64,000 nt of DNA, from positions 62,001 to 126,000 of the forward strand of contig NZ_JAJFAW010000007.1 in assembly GCF_020711255.1 (NCBI RefSeq), given 5' to 3'. The notes under the pieces are model-generated. The model searched no databases. It saw nothing but the letters and a program-made list of their open reading frames with translations, and was not told where the DNA came from. The position numbers and the translations under genes are program-made. This document shows positions 26,082 through 33,256 of this stretch, piece by piece. Position 1 is the first letter of the stretch. Each line of letters begins with the position of its first letter. The DNA comes from Hymenobacter plasmatis (lineage in GTDB: Bacteria > Bacteroidota > Bacteroidia > Cytophagales > Hymenobacteraceae).

Positions 26082-28313
26082 ATGAAGAATTATTTGATGG
26101 TTAAGTTCTTGTTGCTCTGGCTGGGTGTGGTGGTTCCGGCCACCGCCCAGATACTCACGCCTACGCACCTGAGCACGGCCCTGAGCCGCCCCACGGCCAA
26201 AGTGGGAGACGAAATTGAGCTGGTGGTGAATGCCCGCATCGACGACAAATGGCATCTCTACGCCTCTGATTTTAGCGACGAAGTAGGGCCGGTGGTGTTC
26301 ACCCTGGCCTTTAAGCCCAGCCCGGCTTATGCCTTGGTGGGCAAGTTGCAGTCCGTTAAATCGCACCACGAGCAAGACGAAGTTTTTAAAGGCGAAGTAG
26401 CTTTTTGGGAAAAAACCGGCCAGATGCGCCAGCGCATTAAAGTGCTGAAGCCCGGCCCGCTCACCATCACAGCCGCTGCCGACTACCAGAGCTGCACCAC
26501 CGTGGACGGCCGCTGCGTGCCCGGCAATGAAACCCTGAGTTTCGGCCCCATCGCCGTGACGGGCGCCGCAGCTCCGGCCAAGAGTGTTGGTGCCGCCGCA
26601 CCCACCGCGAATCCCGCTAAAACTGAAGTAGCTGCAACTCCTGCGGCTGCCCCCGCGGCTCTTGCGCCGGCTGCTACGACGCCGGCCCCGTCTGATTCGG
26701 CCACACAACTGGCAGCGGCCACCGCGCCGGCCCTTCCGGGCGATGCCGTGCCCAGCGCCGCCCAGGATGCCAAGGTGACGGCCGCCGCGCCGGCCGCACC
26801 CGCCACGGCCCCCGAAAATGCCGTACGCAAGGCCGGTGGGCTGTGGGGCTTTGCCTTCCTGGCGTTCACCTTTGGGCTGGCCGCGCTGGTTACGCCCTGT
26901 GTGTTTCCCATGGTGCCCATGACGGTTTCGCTCTTCACCAGCGGCAATGACAGCCGCCAGCGTGGCATCCTCAAGGCCCTGGTGTATGGGGCCAGCATCA
27001 TTGGCATTTATGTGCTGATGGGCGTGCTCGTATCGGTGCTGCTGGGCGAAGATGGCCCCAACCTCATCAGCACGCACTGGCTGCCCAACCTGATATTCTT
27101 TGCGGTCTTCGTGGTGTTTGGCCTGTCGTTTCTGGGCTTGTTTGAAATCACGCTGCCCCACCAAATCGTGAACACCGTGGATACCCAGGCCGACAAAGGC
27201 GGTTGGGCGGGCATCTTTTTCATGGCCCTCACGCTGGTGGTGGTGTCGTTTTCGTGCACGGCGCCCATCGTGGGCAGCATTCTGAGTCTGGCCGCCCGGG
27301 GTGAGCGGATTCAGCCCATTGTGGGCATGCTGGGCTTCTCGCTGGCGTTTGCGCTGCCCTTCACGTTGTTCGCCATTTTCCCGTCGTGGCTGAAAAGCTT
27401 GCCCCGCTCCGGCGGCTGGCTCAACACGGTGAAGGTGGTATTGGGCTTTGTGGAGCTGATGCTGGCCCTGAAATTCCTGAGCACCGCCGACCTGGCCTAC
27501 CACTGGCAGCTGCTCAACCGCGACGTGTACATCGTGCTGTGGATTGTGCTGTCGGCGCTGCTGGGCTTCTACCTGCTGGGCAAATTCCGCCTCTCGCACG
27601 ATTCCCCGCTCGACCATCTCAGCGTGGGCCGCTTGATGATGGCCGTGCTGGCGTTTGCCTTCACCGTGTACCTGGTGCCCGGGTTGTTTGGGGCGCCGCT
27701 GCCCTTGCTGGCCGGCTACCTGCCGCCCCAGAGCAAGCACGATTTTTCGCTGGCTACGGCCGAAAACGGCAGCAGCCCGGCCATAGCGGCCAGCGGCAAG
27801 ACCCAGCAGTGCGAGGCGCCCCGCTTTGGCGAGTTTCTGGAGCTTCCCCACAACCTCAACGGCTACTTTGACCTGGAGCAGGCCAAGCGCTGCGCCCGCC
27901 AGCTGCACAAACCCATTTTTATCGACTTCACGGGTCATGCCTGCGTGAACTGCCGGAAGATGGAAGCAACCGTGTGGAGCGACCCGCAGGTGCTCGAGCG
28001 TCTGCGCAACGACTTTGTGGTGGTGGCGCTGTACGTGGACGATAAGACCGAGCTACCCGAGAAAGAGTGGTACACCTCGGCCCGCGACAAGCAGCTCAAA
28101 ACCACCCTGGGCAAGCAAAACGCCGACCTGCAGGTGACCCGCTACGGCTTCAATGCCCAGCCCTACTATGTAATCATCGACCCGGACGATGCCGCCAGCA
28201 AGCCCCTGATTGCTCCCATAGCCTACGAGCCCGATGTGGCTCAATTCAGTGCGTTTTTGCAAGCAGGCCTCAAGCAGTTCAGCAACCAGCGGGCCCCGGT
28301 GGCCACGCGCTAA
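26082..28313 (+). CDS. dsbD: DsbD-type thiol:disulfide interchange protein
   Basis: Inner-membrane protein of 743 residues that moves reducing power from cytoplasm to envelope. Order: signal peptide; DsbD alpha-like immunoglobulin domain (about 22-165, with QSCTTVDGRCVPG); a linker of about 85 residues made almost only of Ala, Pro and Thr; eight-helix beta domain (about 250-530) with the paired cysteines in VTPCVFPMVPM (about 272) and VSFSCTAPIVG (about 391); C-terminal thioredoxin-like gamma domain with CVNC at 621-624. All three redox cysteine sites are present. It could feed electrons to the other thioredoxin-fold envelope proteins encoded in this window. Confidence 0.93.
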   Translation: MKNYLMVKFLLLWLGVVVPATAQILTPTHLSTALSRPTAKVGDEIELVVNARIDDKWHLYASDFSDEVGPVVFTLAFKPSPAYALVGKLQSVKSHHEQDEVFKGEVAFWEKTGQMRQRIKVLKPGPLTITAAADYQSCTTVDGRCVPGNETLSFGPIAVTGAAAPAKSVGAAAPTANPAKTEVAATPAAAPAALAPAATTPAPSDSATQLAAATAPALPGDAVPSAAQDAKVTAAAPAAPATAPENAVRKAGGLWGFAFLAFTFGLAALVTPCVFPMVPMTVSLFTSGNDSRQRGILKALVYGASIIGIYVLMGVLVSVLLGEDGPNLISTHWLPNLIFFAVFVVFGLSFLGLFEITLPHQIVNTVDTQADKGGWAGIFFMALTLVVVSFSCTAPIVGSILSLAARGERIQPIVGMLGFSLAFALPFTLFAIFPSWLKSLPRSGGWLNTVKVVLGFVELMLALKFLSTADLAYHWQLLNRDVYIVLWIVLSALLGFYLLGKFRLSHDSPLDHLSVGRLMMAVLAFAFTVYLVPGLFGAPLPLLAGYLPPQSKHDFSLATAENGSSPAIAASGKTQQCEAPRFGEFLELPHNLNGYFDLEQAKRCARQLHKPIFIDFTGHACVNCRKMEATVWSDPQVLERLRNDFVVVALYVDDKTELPEKEWYTSARDKQLKTTLGKQNADLQVTRYGFNAQPYYVIIDPDDAASKPLIAPIAYEPDVAQFSAFLQAGLKQFSNQRAPVATR

Positions 28314-28373
28314 GCATGCGGCCGGTCAGCCCAACTGAGGCAGCAAACTATTTCCTTAAATGAGTTTAAACAT

Positions 28374-28407
28374 GAAGAGGCGGCCCCCACCCAGAGGCCG
28401 CCTCTTC
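28374..28407 (+). terminator. intrinsic terminator of dsbD
   Basis: GAAGAGGCGGCC pairs with GGCCGCCTCTTC, about 60 bases after the DsbD stop. Confidence 0.8.
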
Positions 28408-28657
28408 CTTGTGTGAGGCGCGCACCCACCCAGATGCGCTGCCCCGTTTTCCCCTCTTCTCCTCTGTATCCAACCACGGCCGTAGTGAAAGGAATAAACC
28501 TTCCGTGAGTAAGTTAGCCCGCAATAACGCTGACGTATCAGCGTTTGCCAGCACCTGCTTCTCTGCTACTTAATAGCCCTGGCTTTCAGCCTTGGATTGT
28601 GACAAATGTAATAGTATAAGAGAGTTAATGCAAACGACAAGGTTAAACAACTAAGAA
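28408..28657. other. AT-richer intergenic region before the Lrp gene
   Basis: No coding frame was recognised. Composition becomes clearly A+T-rich from about 28590 toward the promoter of the Lrp-family gene. Confidence 0.5.
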
Positions 28658-28692
28658 TTTGCAAAAAACTTAATTATGACCACCTAGTTTTG
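28658..28692 (+). promoter_or_regulatory. Bacteroidota-type promoter of the Lrp/AsnC gene
   Basis: TTTG (28658-28661), 23 bases, then TAGTTTTG (28685-28692), in an A+T-rich stretch 29 bases before the ATG. Both elements match the sigma-ABfr-type consensus. Confidence 0.75.
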
Positions 28693-28720
28693 TATTTCCT
28701 TTAACTTCCACCTGCAGAAA

Positions 28721-29185
28721 ATGGCCAGAAATTACGAACTTGATGATACAGACCGGAATATCTTGAATCTACTGATTCAGGATGCCAAAATGCCATACAC
28801 CGAAATTGCCCGCAAAGTCAACGTATCGGGCGGTACTGTGCACGTGCGCATGGCCCGGCTTGAGGAAATCGGCATAGTGCAGGGAGCAACGCTTCGCATT
28901 GATTACCAGAAGCTCGGGTACGGGGTGAATGCCTTTTTGGGCATCTACCTACTGAAAAGCTCGGTGTATACCAGCGTGGTGAACCAGCTGCGCGAGATTC
29001 CGGAAGTGGTGAGCATTCACTTTACCACGGGGGCGTATGGGGTGTTTGCCCGGCTGGTATGCCGCGACACCCAACACCTGCGCGACGTGCTCCACGACCG
29101 GATTCAGCCCATCGACGGCATCGAGCGCACCGAAACGCTGATTTCCCTGGAAGAAGTCATCAACCGCCCAGCCCAACTGACTTAA
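28721..29185 (+). CDS. Lrp/AsnC family transcriptional regulator
   Basis: 154-residue DNA-binding regulator of standard length. The N-terminal helix-turn-helix (about 8-60) reads LDDTDRNILNLLIQDAKMPY, then TEIARKVNVSGGTVHVRMAR. The C-terminal RAM effector-binding domain (about 70-145) shows VNAFLGIYLLKSSVYTSVV, IPEVVSIHFTTGAYGVF and ERTETLISLEEVI. Members respond to amino acids or related ligands and often control their own gene. The neighbours (DsbD, glycosyltransferase) give no hint of the regulon. Confidence 0.93.
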   Translation: MARNYELDDTDRNILNLLIQDAKMPYTEIARKVNVSGGTVHVRMARLEEIGIVQGATLRIDYQKLGYGVNAFLGIYLLKSSVYTSVVNQLREIPEVVSIHFTTGAYGVFARLVCRDTQHLRDVLHDRIQPIDGIERTETLISLEEVINRPAQLT

Positions 29186-29291
29186 TTCGTCGGCTTCCAA
29201 CTGGCAACAGGGCCGTCGTAGCGTACCAAGGTGCGTTGCGGCGGCCCTGTTGTTTTAAGGATTTGGTGAAGGGCCGGGGCTGCTCAATAAA

Positions 29292-29472
29292 GTCCGTCAT
29301 GCAGAGCACACCGAAGTATCTCGCTCACCTTTTGTCATGCTGACGAAGGAAGCATCTTATCACTGCAGAACGAATTGAGCTAACCTGATAAAATGCTTCG
29401 TGGGCTCAGCATGACAGGCGTTTTAATTACTTCACCATGCAAGAAGCTTCGATTCGAGCTGCATGACGTTCT
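29292..29472. repeat. nested GTCATGCTGAGC/GAAGCATC elements, copy 3
   Basis: An inner element (29332-29418: TGTCATGCTGACGAAGGAAG ... ATGCTTCGTGGGCTCAGC) sits between the arms of an outer one (left arm 29292-29324, CGTCATGCAGAGCACACCG; right arm about 29439-29472, AGAAGCTTCG and GAGCTGCATGACGTTC). The outer arms are more degenerate, suggesting an older copy into which a younger one inserted. The whole gap between the Lrp and glycosyltransferase genes is otherwise empty. Confidence 0.8.
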
Positions 29473-29549
29473 TTCTCTGTTTTCCTCATTTACTCCGCTT
29501 CATCACAAACCAGCCGCTGCAGAATAGAGCCAGACCTGCCGGCGCAGCG

Positions 29550-29557
29550 TAATTTTG
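29550..29557 (+). promoter_or_regulatory. putative -7 box of the first GT9 gene
   Basis: TAATTTTG exactly matches TAnnTTTG, 10 bases before the ATG; no clear -33 element. It implies a very short leader. Confidence 0.5.
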
Positions 29558-29567
29558 TGCTTCGCCC

Positions 29568-30608
29568 ATGCCTACTGCCCCGTCCGCCACGCTGCTCATT
29601 CAAACCGCTTTCATTGGCGACGTTATTTTGATGACGGCGCTGCTCGAGCACCTGCACCACACCGAGCCGGCCACGCCGGTAGATGTGCTGGTACGCCGCG
29701 GCAACGAGGGCCTGTTGGCCGGCCACCCGCACGTGCGCCAGGTGCTGATTTGGGATAAAAAGCACCGCAAGTATGCCGCACTTTGGCAGCTGTTGCGCCA
29801 GATTCGGGCCAACGGCTACGGCCGGGTAGTCACCCTGCAGCGGTTCGCGAGCACGGGGTTTCTCACCGCCTTTTCGAGGGCGCCGGAGCGGGTGGGCTTC
29901 GCCAAAAACCCGTTGAGCCGGTTTTTTACGCGCCGTGTGCCGCACACCATTGGAGACGGCACCCACGAAGTAGCGCGCAACCTGGCGCTGCTGCGCAGCA
30001 ATGAAGAATTGAGGGCGAATAATTCGTCATTCCCAATTCCTCATTCCTCATTGCCCAAGCTGTATCCCTCGGCCGCTGATGAAGCTACGGCCGCGGCTTT
30101 TGCTGCTGGCGAGCCTTATGTGTGCCTGGCGCCCACTTCGGTGTGGTTTACCAAACAGTTTCCGGAGGAAAAGTGGCTGGAGCTGCTTGCGGCGCTGCCC
30201 GCGGGCCTGCGGGTATTCCTGCTGGGCGGGCCGCCCGATGTGGCACCCTGCGAGCGGCTGGCCGCCGCCAGCGGCCGCGCCAACGTGACCAACCTGGCCG
30301 GCAAAATGGGCCTGCTGGCCTCGGCCGCACTCATGCGTGGGGCCCAGATGAACTACGTGAACGACTCGGCCCCGATGCACCTGTGCTCGGCCGTGGGGGC
30401 GCCCGTCACGGCGGTGTTTTGCAGTACCGTGCCCGAATTTGGGTTTGGGCCGCTCTCGCCGGTGTCGTTTATTGTGCAAACCAACGAGCCGCTGGCGTGC
30501 AAGCCCTGCGGGCTGCACGGACACGGCGCCTGCCCGCTGGGGCACTTTCGGTGCGCTTATACCATTGAAGTAGACCAGCTGCTTCACTCCTTGAATTCGG
30601 TGGGCTAA
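29568..30608 (+). CDS. glycosyltransferase family 9 (heptosyltransferase-like), copy 1
   Basis: 346-residue GT9 enzyme, probably adding a sugar during LPS or surface-glycan assembly. N-terminal LLIQTAFIGDVILMTALLEH binds the acceptor side. The donor half has VCLAPTSVWFTKQFPEEKW, LLGGPPDV, and NDSAPMHLCSAVGAPVTAVF. The C-terminus carries a Cys pattern (KPCG, then CPLGHFRC) also seen in the second GT9 of this window. Residues about 144-164 (SNEELRANNSSFPIPHSSLP) read through an AATGAGGAATGA-type repeat inserted in frame at the junction of the two Rossmann halves, where a linker can be tolerated. Confidence 0.88.
   Translation: MPTAPSATLLIQTAFIGDVILMTALLEHLHHTEPATPVDVLVRRGNEGLLAGHPHVRQVLIWDKKHRKYAALWQLLRQIRANGYGRVVTLQRFASTGFLTAFSRAPERVGFAKNPLSRFFTRRVPHTIGDGTHEVARNLALLRSNEELRANNSSFPIPHSSLPKLYPSAADEATAAAFAAGEPYVCLAPTSVWFTKQFPEEKWLELLAALPAGLRVFLLGGPPDVAPCERLAAASGRANVTNLAGKMGLLASAALMRGAQMNYVNDSAPMHLCSAVGAPVTAVFCSTVPEFGFGPLSPVSFIVQTNEPLACKPCGLHGHGACPLGHFRCAYTIEVDQLLHSLNSVG
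30001..30058. repeat. AATGAGGAATGA-family repeat inside a coding sequence
   Basis: AATGAAGAATTGAGGGC on the left, and AATTCCTCATTCCTCATTGC on the right in inverted orientation, with GAATAATTCGTCATTCCC in between. The same words make the palindromes at 40666-40742 and 63691-63910. Here the repeat is translated as part of the GT9 protein without breaking the frame. Confidence 0.75.
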
Positions 30609-30676
30609 ACAAGCATGCGCCGCCGAAGCAATTCTGCGGGCCTACTTGTTTATGCCTCAGTACGCGCAGCGTCCGG

Positions 30677-30684
30677 TACCTTTG
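30677..30684 (+). promoter_or_regulatory. putative -7 box of the M16 peptidase gene
   Basis: TACCTTTG exactly matches TAnnTTTG, 8 bases before the ATG at 30693, implying an almost leaderless transcript. It supports the chosen start over the upstream ATG at 30615, which would lie before the promoter. Confidence 0.55.
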
Positions 30685-30692
30685 TTATTCCT

Positions 30693-31931
30693 ATGCCCGA
30701 CTACGAAATCCACGAATACCCGAACGGTATCCGCCTGCTGCACAAGCAGGTACTTCATACTAAGATTGCGCATTGCGGCTTCCTGCTCGACATTGGCTCG
30801 CGCGATGAGGCCCCGCACCAGCAGGGCCTGGCCCACTTTTGGGAGCACATGGCCTTCAAGGGCACCGAAAAGCGCAAGTCGTTCCACATCCTCAACCGCC
30901 TCGAAACCGTGGGCGGTGAGCTAAACGCCTACACTACCAAGGAAAAAATTTGTTTCTACGCCGCGCTGCTCAGCACGCATTTTGAGCGCGCGTTTGAGCT
31001 CCTGACTGATTTGACGTTTAATTCGGTGTTTCCCGGCCGCGAAGTGGAGAAGGAGCGGGGCGTGATTCTGGAAGAAATGAGCATGTACCAGGATGCCCCG
31101 GAAGACGCCATTATCGATGATTTCGACACGGTGGTATTCGGCGACCATCCGCTGGGTGTGAACATCTTGGGTACCCGCGAGAGCGTGAGCCGCTTCCAAA
31201 CGGCCGACTTTCACGCCTTCCTGCAGGAGCAGATGCGCACCGACCGGCTGGTTTTCAGCTCGGTGAGCAACCTGCCCTTCAAAGAAGTGAAGCGGCTGGC
31301 CGATAAATTCCTGGCGCCGCTGCCGGCCAAAATTGGGCCGCGGGTGCGCCGCCCGGTAGGCGGCTACGAGCGCAAAACGCAGGTGGAGTCCCGGCCCATC
31401 TCGCAGGCCCACTGCCTGCTGGGCGGCCCGGCCTATTCCATTGCCCACAAGCGCCGTATCCCGTTTTTCATGCTCAACAATATCCTCGGAGGGCCTGGCA
31501 TGAACTCGCGGCTCAACTTGGCCGTGCGCGAGAAATACGGCTTGGTGTACACAATTGACAGCACCTACTCGCCCTACACCGACACGGGCCTGTTCGGCAT
31601 CTACTTCGGCACCGAGGGCAAGCAAGTGAAGCGCACCCTGGGCCTGGTACAAAAGGAGCTGAAGCTGCTGCGCGAAAAAACGTTGAGCACCAATCAGCTG
31701 CACACGGCCAAGCACCAGCTCATGGGCCAACTCGCCATGAGCGAGGAAAGCAACAGCGGCCTAATGCAGCTCCTGGGCAAAAGCACGCTCGACCTGGGCC
31801 GCGTGGAACCGCTGAGCGAGATTTTCGAGAAAATTGAGCTGATTTCGGCCGCCGAGCTGCGCGACATGGCCAATGAAGTGCTGACGGATGAGCACCTAAG
31901 CGTCCTGCAGTACGTGCCGGAGGGGAAATGA
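30693..31931 (+). CDS. M16 family zinc peptidase
   Basis: 412 residues, standard for the single-unit M16B peptidases (processing-peptidase/PqqL-like). The inverted zinc motif H-F-x-E-H (HFWEHMAF, residues 48-55) is intact, and the third ligand Glu lies about 75 residues on in EKERGVILEEMSMY. The C-terminal half has LGGPGMNSRLNLAVREKYGL, the usual R/Y substrate-binding block. Probably a cytoplasmic or periplasmic oligopeptidase; no signal peptide is evident. The frame extends upstream to 30615, but the -7 box and domain start favour 30693. Its stop overlaps the start of the SRA gene by four bases (ATGA). Confidence 0.9.
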   Translation: MPDYEIHEYPNGIRLLHKQVLHTKIAHCGFLLDIGSRDEAPHQQGLAHFWEHMAFKGTEKRKSFHILNRLETVGGELNAYTTKEKICFYAALLSTHFERAFELLTDLTFNSVFPGREVEKERGVILEEMSMYQDAPEDAIIDDFDTVVFGDHPLGVNILGTRESVSRFQTADFHAFLQEQMRTDRLVFSSVSNLPFKEVKRLADKFLAPLPAKIGPRVRRPVGGYERKTQVESRPISQAHCLLGGPAYSIAHKRRIPFFMLNNILGGPGMNSRLNLAVREKYGLVYTIDSTYSPYTDTGLFGIYFGTEGKQVKRTLGLVQKELKLLREKTLSTNQLHTAKHQLMGQLAMSEESNSGLMQLLGKSTLDLGRVEPLSEIFEKIELISAAELRDMANEVLTDEHLSVLQYVPEGK

Positions 31932-32380
31932 GTGTTCCCGTATTCGGCCACGTGGGCAGCTACCGACCCGGGGACACCTTTCGCAACCGAATAGAATTAT
32001 CCCTCAGCGGCGTGCACCGGCCGCGCCGGGCGGGCGTCTGCGGAACCCAGCAACTCGGGGCCGAAAGCATCGTGCTGGCTGGCCAATATGAGGACGACCA
32101 AGTTGAGGAAGAGGAAATCCGCTATGCGGGTAATGGTGGCCGCGACCCCAAGACCGGGCATCAGATAACCGACCAGGTAGCCACCGGCACCAATCTGGCC
32201 CTGCTGACCAGCCACGAAAACGGCCTGCCGGTGCGGGTGCTGCGCAAGGTGTCAGCCTTGGATGGGGGTGGCCCCGATGTGTACCGCTACGAAGGCCTTT
32301 ACCAGATTGTGGCCTCCAGCTACGGCCCTGGCAAGTCGGGCTTCAACGTATTTGTGTTTCGGCTGCGGCCCATCATTTGA
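31928..32380 (+). CDS. stand-alone SRA/YDG-domain protein
   Basis: 150 residues that consist of one SRA-YDG domain. Visible blocks: FGHVGSYRPGDTFRNRIELS (about 6-25), GVHRPRRAGVCG, ESIVLAGQYEDD (about 46-57), RYAGNGGRDPKTG, NLALLTSHENGLPVRVLRKV, and the YDG-type YRYEGLYQIV (about 119-128), ending KSGFNVFVFRLRPI. SRA domains bind 5-methyl- or hydroxymethylcytosine by base flipping; bacterial ones are often fused to an HNH nuclease. No nuclease or methyltransferase is fused or adjacent here. The ATGA overlap with the M16 peptidase gene implies translational coupling. Confidence 0.85.
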   Translation: MSVPVFGHVGSYRPGDTFRNRIELSLSGVHRPRRAGVCGTQQLGAESIVLAGQYEDDQVEEEEIRYAGNGGRDPKTGHQITDQVATGTNLALLTSHENGLPVRVLRKVSALDGGGPDVYRYEGLYQIVASSYGPGKSGFNVFVFRLRPII

Positions 32381-32396
32381 AAACCCGTCAGCCTCA

Positions 32397-32495
32397 ATCG
32401 ACTGTCATGCAGAGCACAGCGAAGCATCTTATCGCCGCGGAACGACTCGCGCTAACCTGATAAGATGCTTCGCATGCTCAGCATGACAGCCGATT
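32397..32495. repeat. GTCATGCTGAGC/GAAGCATC palindromic element, copy 4
   Basis: Left arm CTGTCATGCAGAGCACAGCG, then AAGCATCTTATC; right arm GATAAGATGCTTCGC, then GCTCAGCATGACAG. The loop contains GAACGACTCG and GCTAACCTGATAA, words shared with the loop of copy 3. Confidence 0.9.
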
Positions 32496-32526
32496 GATTG
32501 CGCAACTAGCTACTTATAGCTTCTTA

Positions 32527-33174
32527 ATGACCAACCAAGACCCCATCCAGGCCTACGCCGAGCAGCACACAGCGCCCGAGCCGCCGCTGCTGGCCCAGCT
32601 CACCCGCGAAACCCACTTGCAAACCATGCTGCCGCGCATGAGCAGCGGCCACCTGCAGGGACGGTTTTTGAGCATGTTGAGCCACCTCATGCGGCCCCGG
32701 CGGGTGCTGGAGATTGGCACCTTTTGCGGGTACGCCACGCTGTGCCTGGCCGAAGGACTGGCGGATAACGGGCTGTTGCACACCATCGAAATCGACCCCG
32801 AGCGGGAGGCACGCATTCGGCGGTACGTGGCGGCGGCCGGTATTACAGAGCAGGTGCGCCTGCACATTGGCGCAGCGCTCGACGTTTTGCCGGGCTTGGT
32901 CGATGAAGTATGGGACTTAGTCTTTATTGACGCCGATAAGCGGAGCAACGACGCTTATTTTGAGGCAGTCATCGGGCAGGTGCGCCCGGGCGGGTTGCTC
33001 ATCGTCGACAATGTGCTGTGGAGCGGCAAGGTGCTGCCCACGCACGAAGTGAAAAGCGGGGACAAGGACACGCCTTTTGTTCGGGCTTTCAACGACAAGA
33101 TGGCTCAGGACGCACGGGTAGAACCGGTTTTTCTACCCTTGCGCGATGGGCTGCTACTGTTGCGTAAAAAGTAG
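32527..33174 (+). CDS. class I SAM-dependent O-methyltransferase (COMT-like)
   Basis: 215 residues, the usual length for the bacterial catechol/caffeoyl-CoA O-methyltransferase-like family. SAM-binding motif I is RRVLEIGTFCGYATLCLAEG (about 59-78), followed by LHTIEIDPEREARIRRY and the metal-site block DLVFIDADKRSNDAYFE. The later GGLLIVDNVLWSGKVL is typical. Substrate unknown. The ATG at 32527 is preferred to one 33 bases upstream because the family starts near this point. Confidence 0.9.
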   Translation: MTNQDPIQAYAEQHTAPEPPLLAQLTRETHLQTMLPRMSSGHLQGRFLSMLSHLMRPRRVLEIGTFCGYATLCLAEGLADNGLLHTIEIDPEREARIRRYVAAAGITEQVRLHIGAALDVLPGLVDEVWDLVFIDADKRSNDAYFEAVIGQVRPGGLLIVDNVLWSGKVLPTHEVKSGDKDTPFVRAFNDKMAQDARVEPVFLPLRDGLLLLRKK

Positions 33175-33256
33175 CCCAATTTGCCCGCTTGACTGGTTTG
33201 CAAACCCTGACTGGCAGAATGCCGTCAGATGTGTTTCCGTTGCTTTTTCCAGTTCT

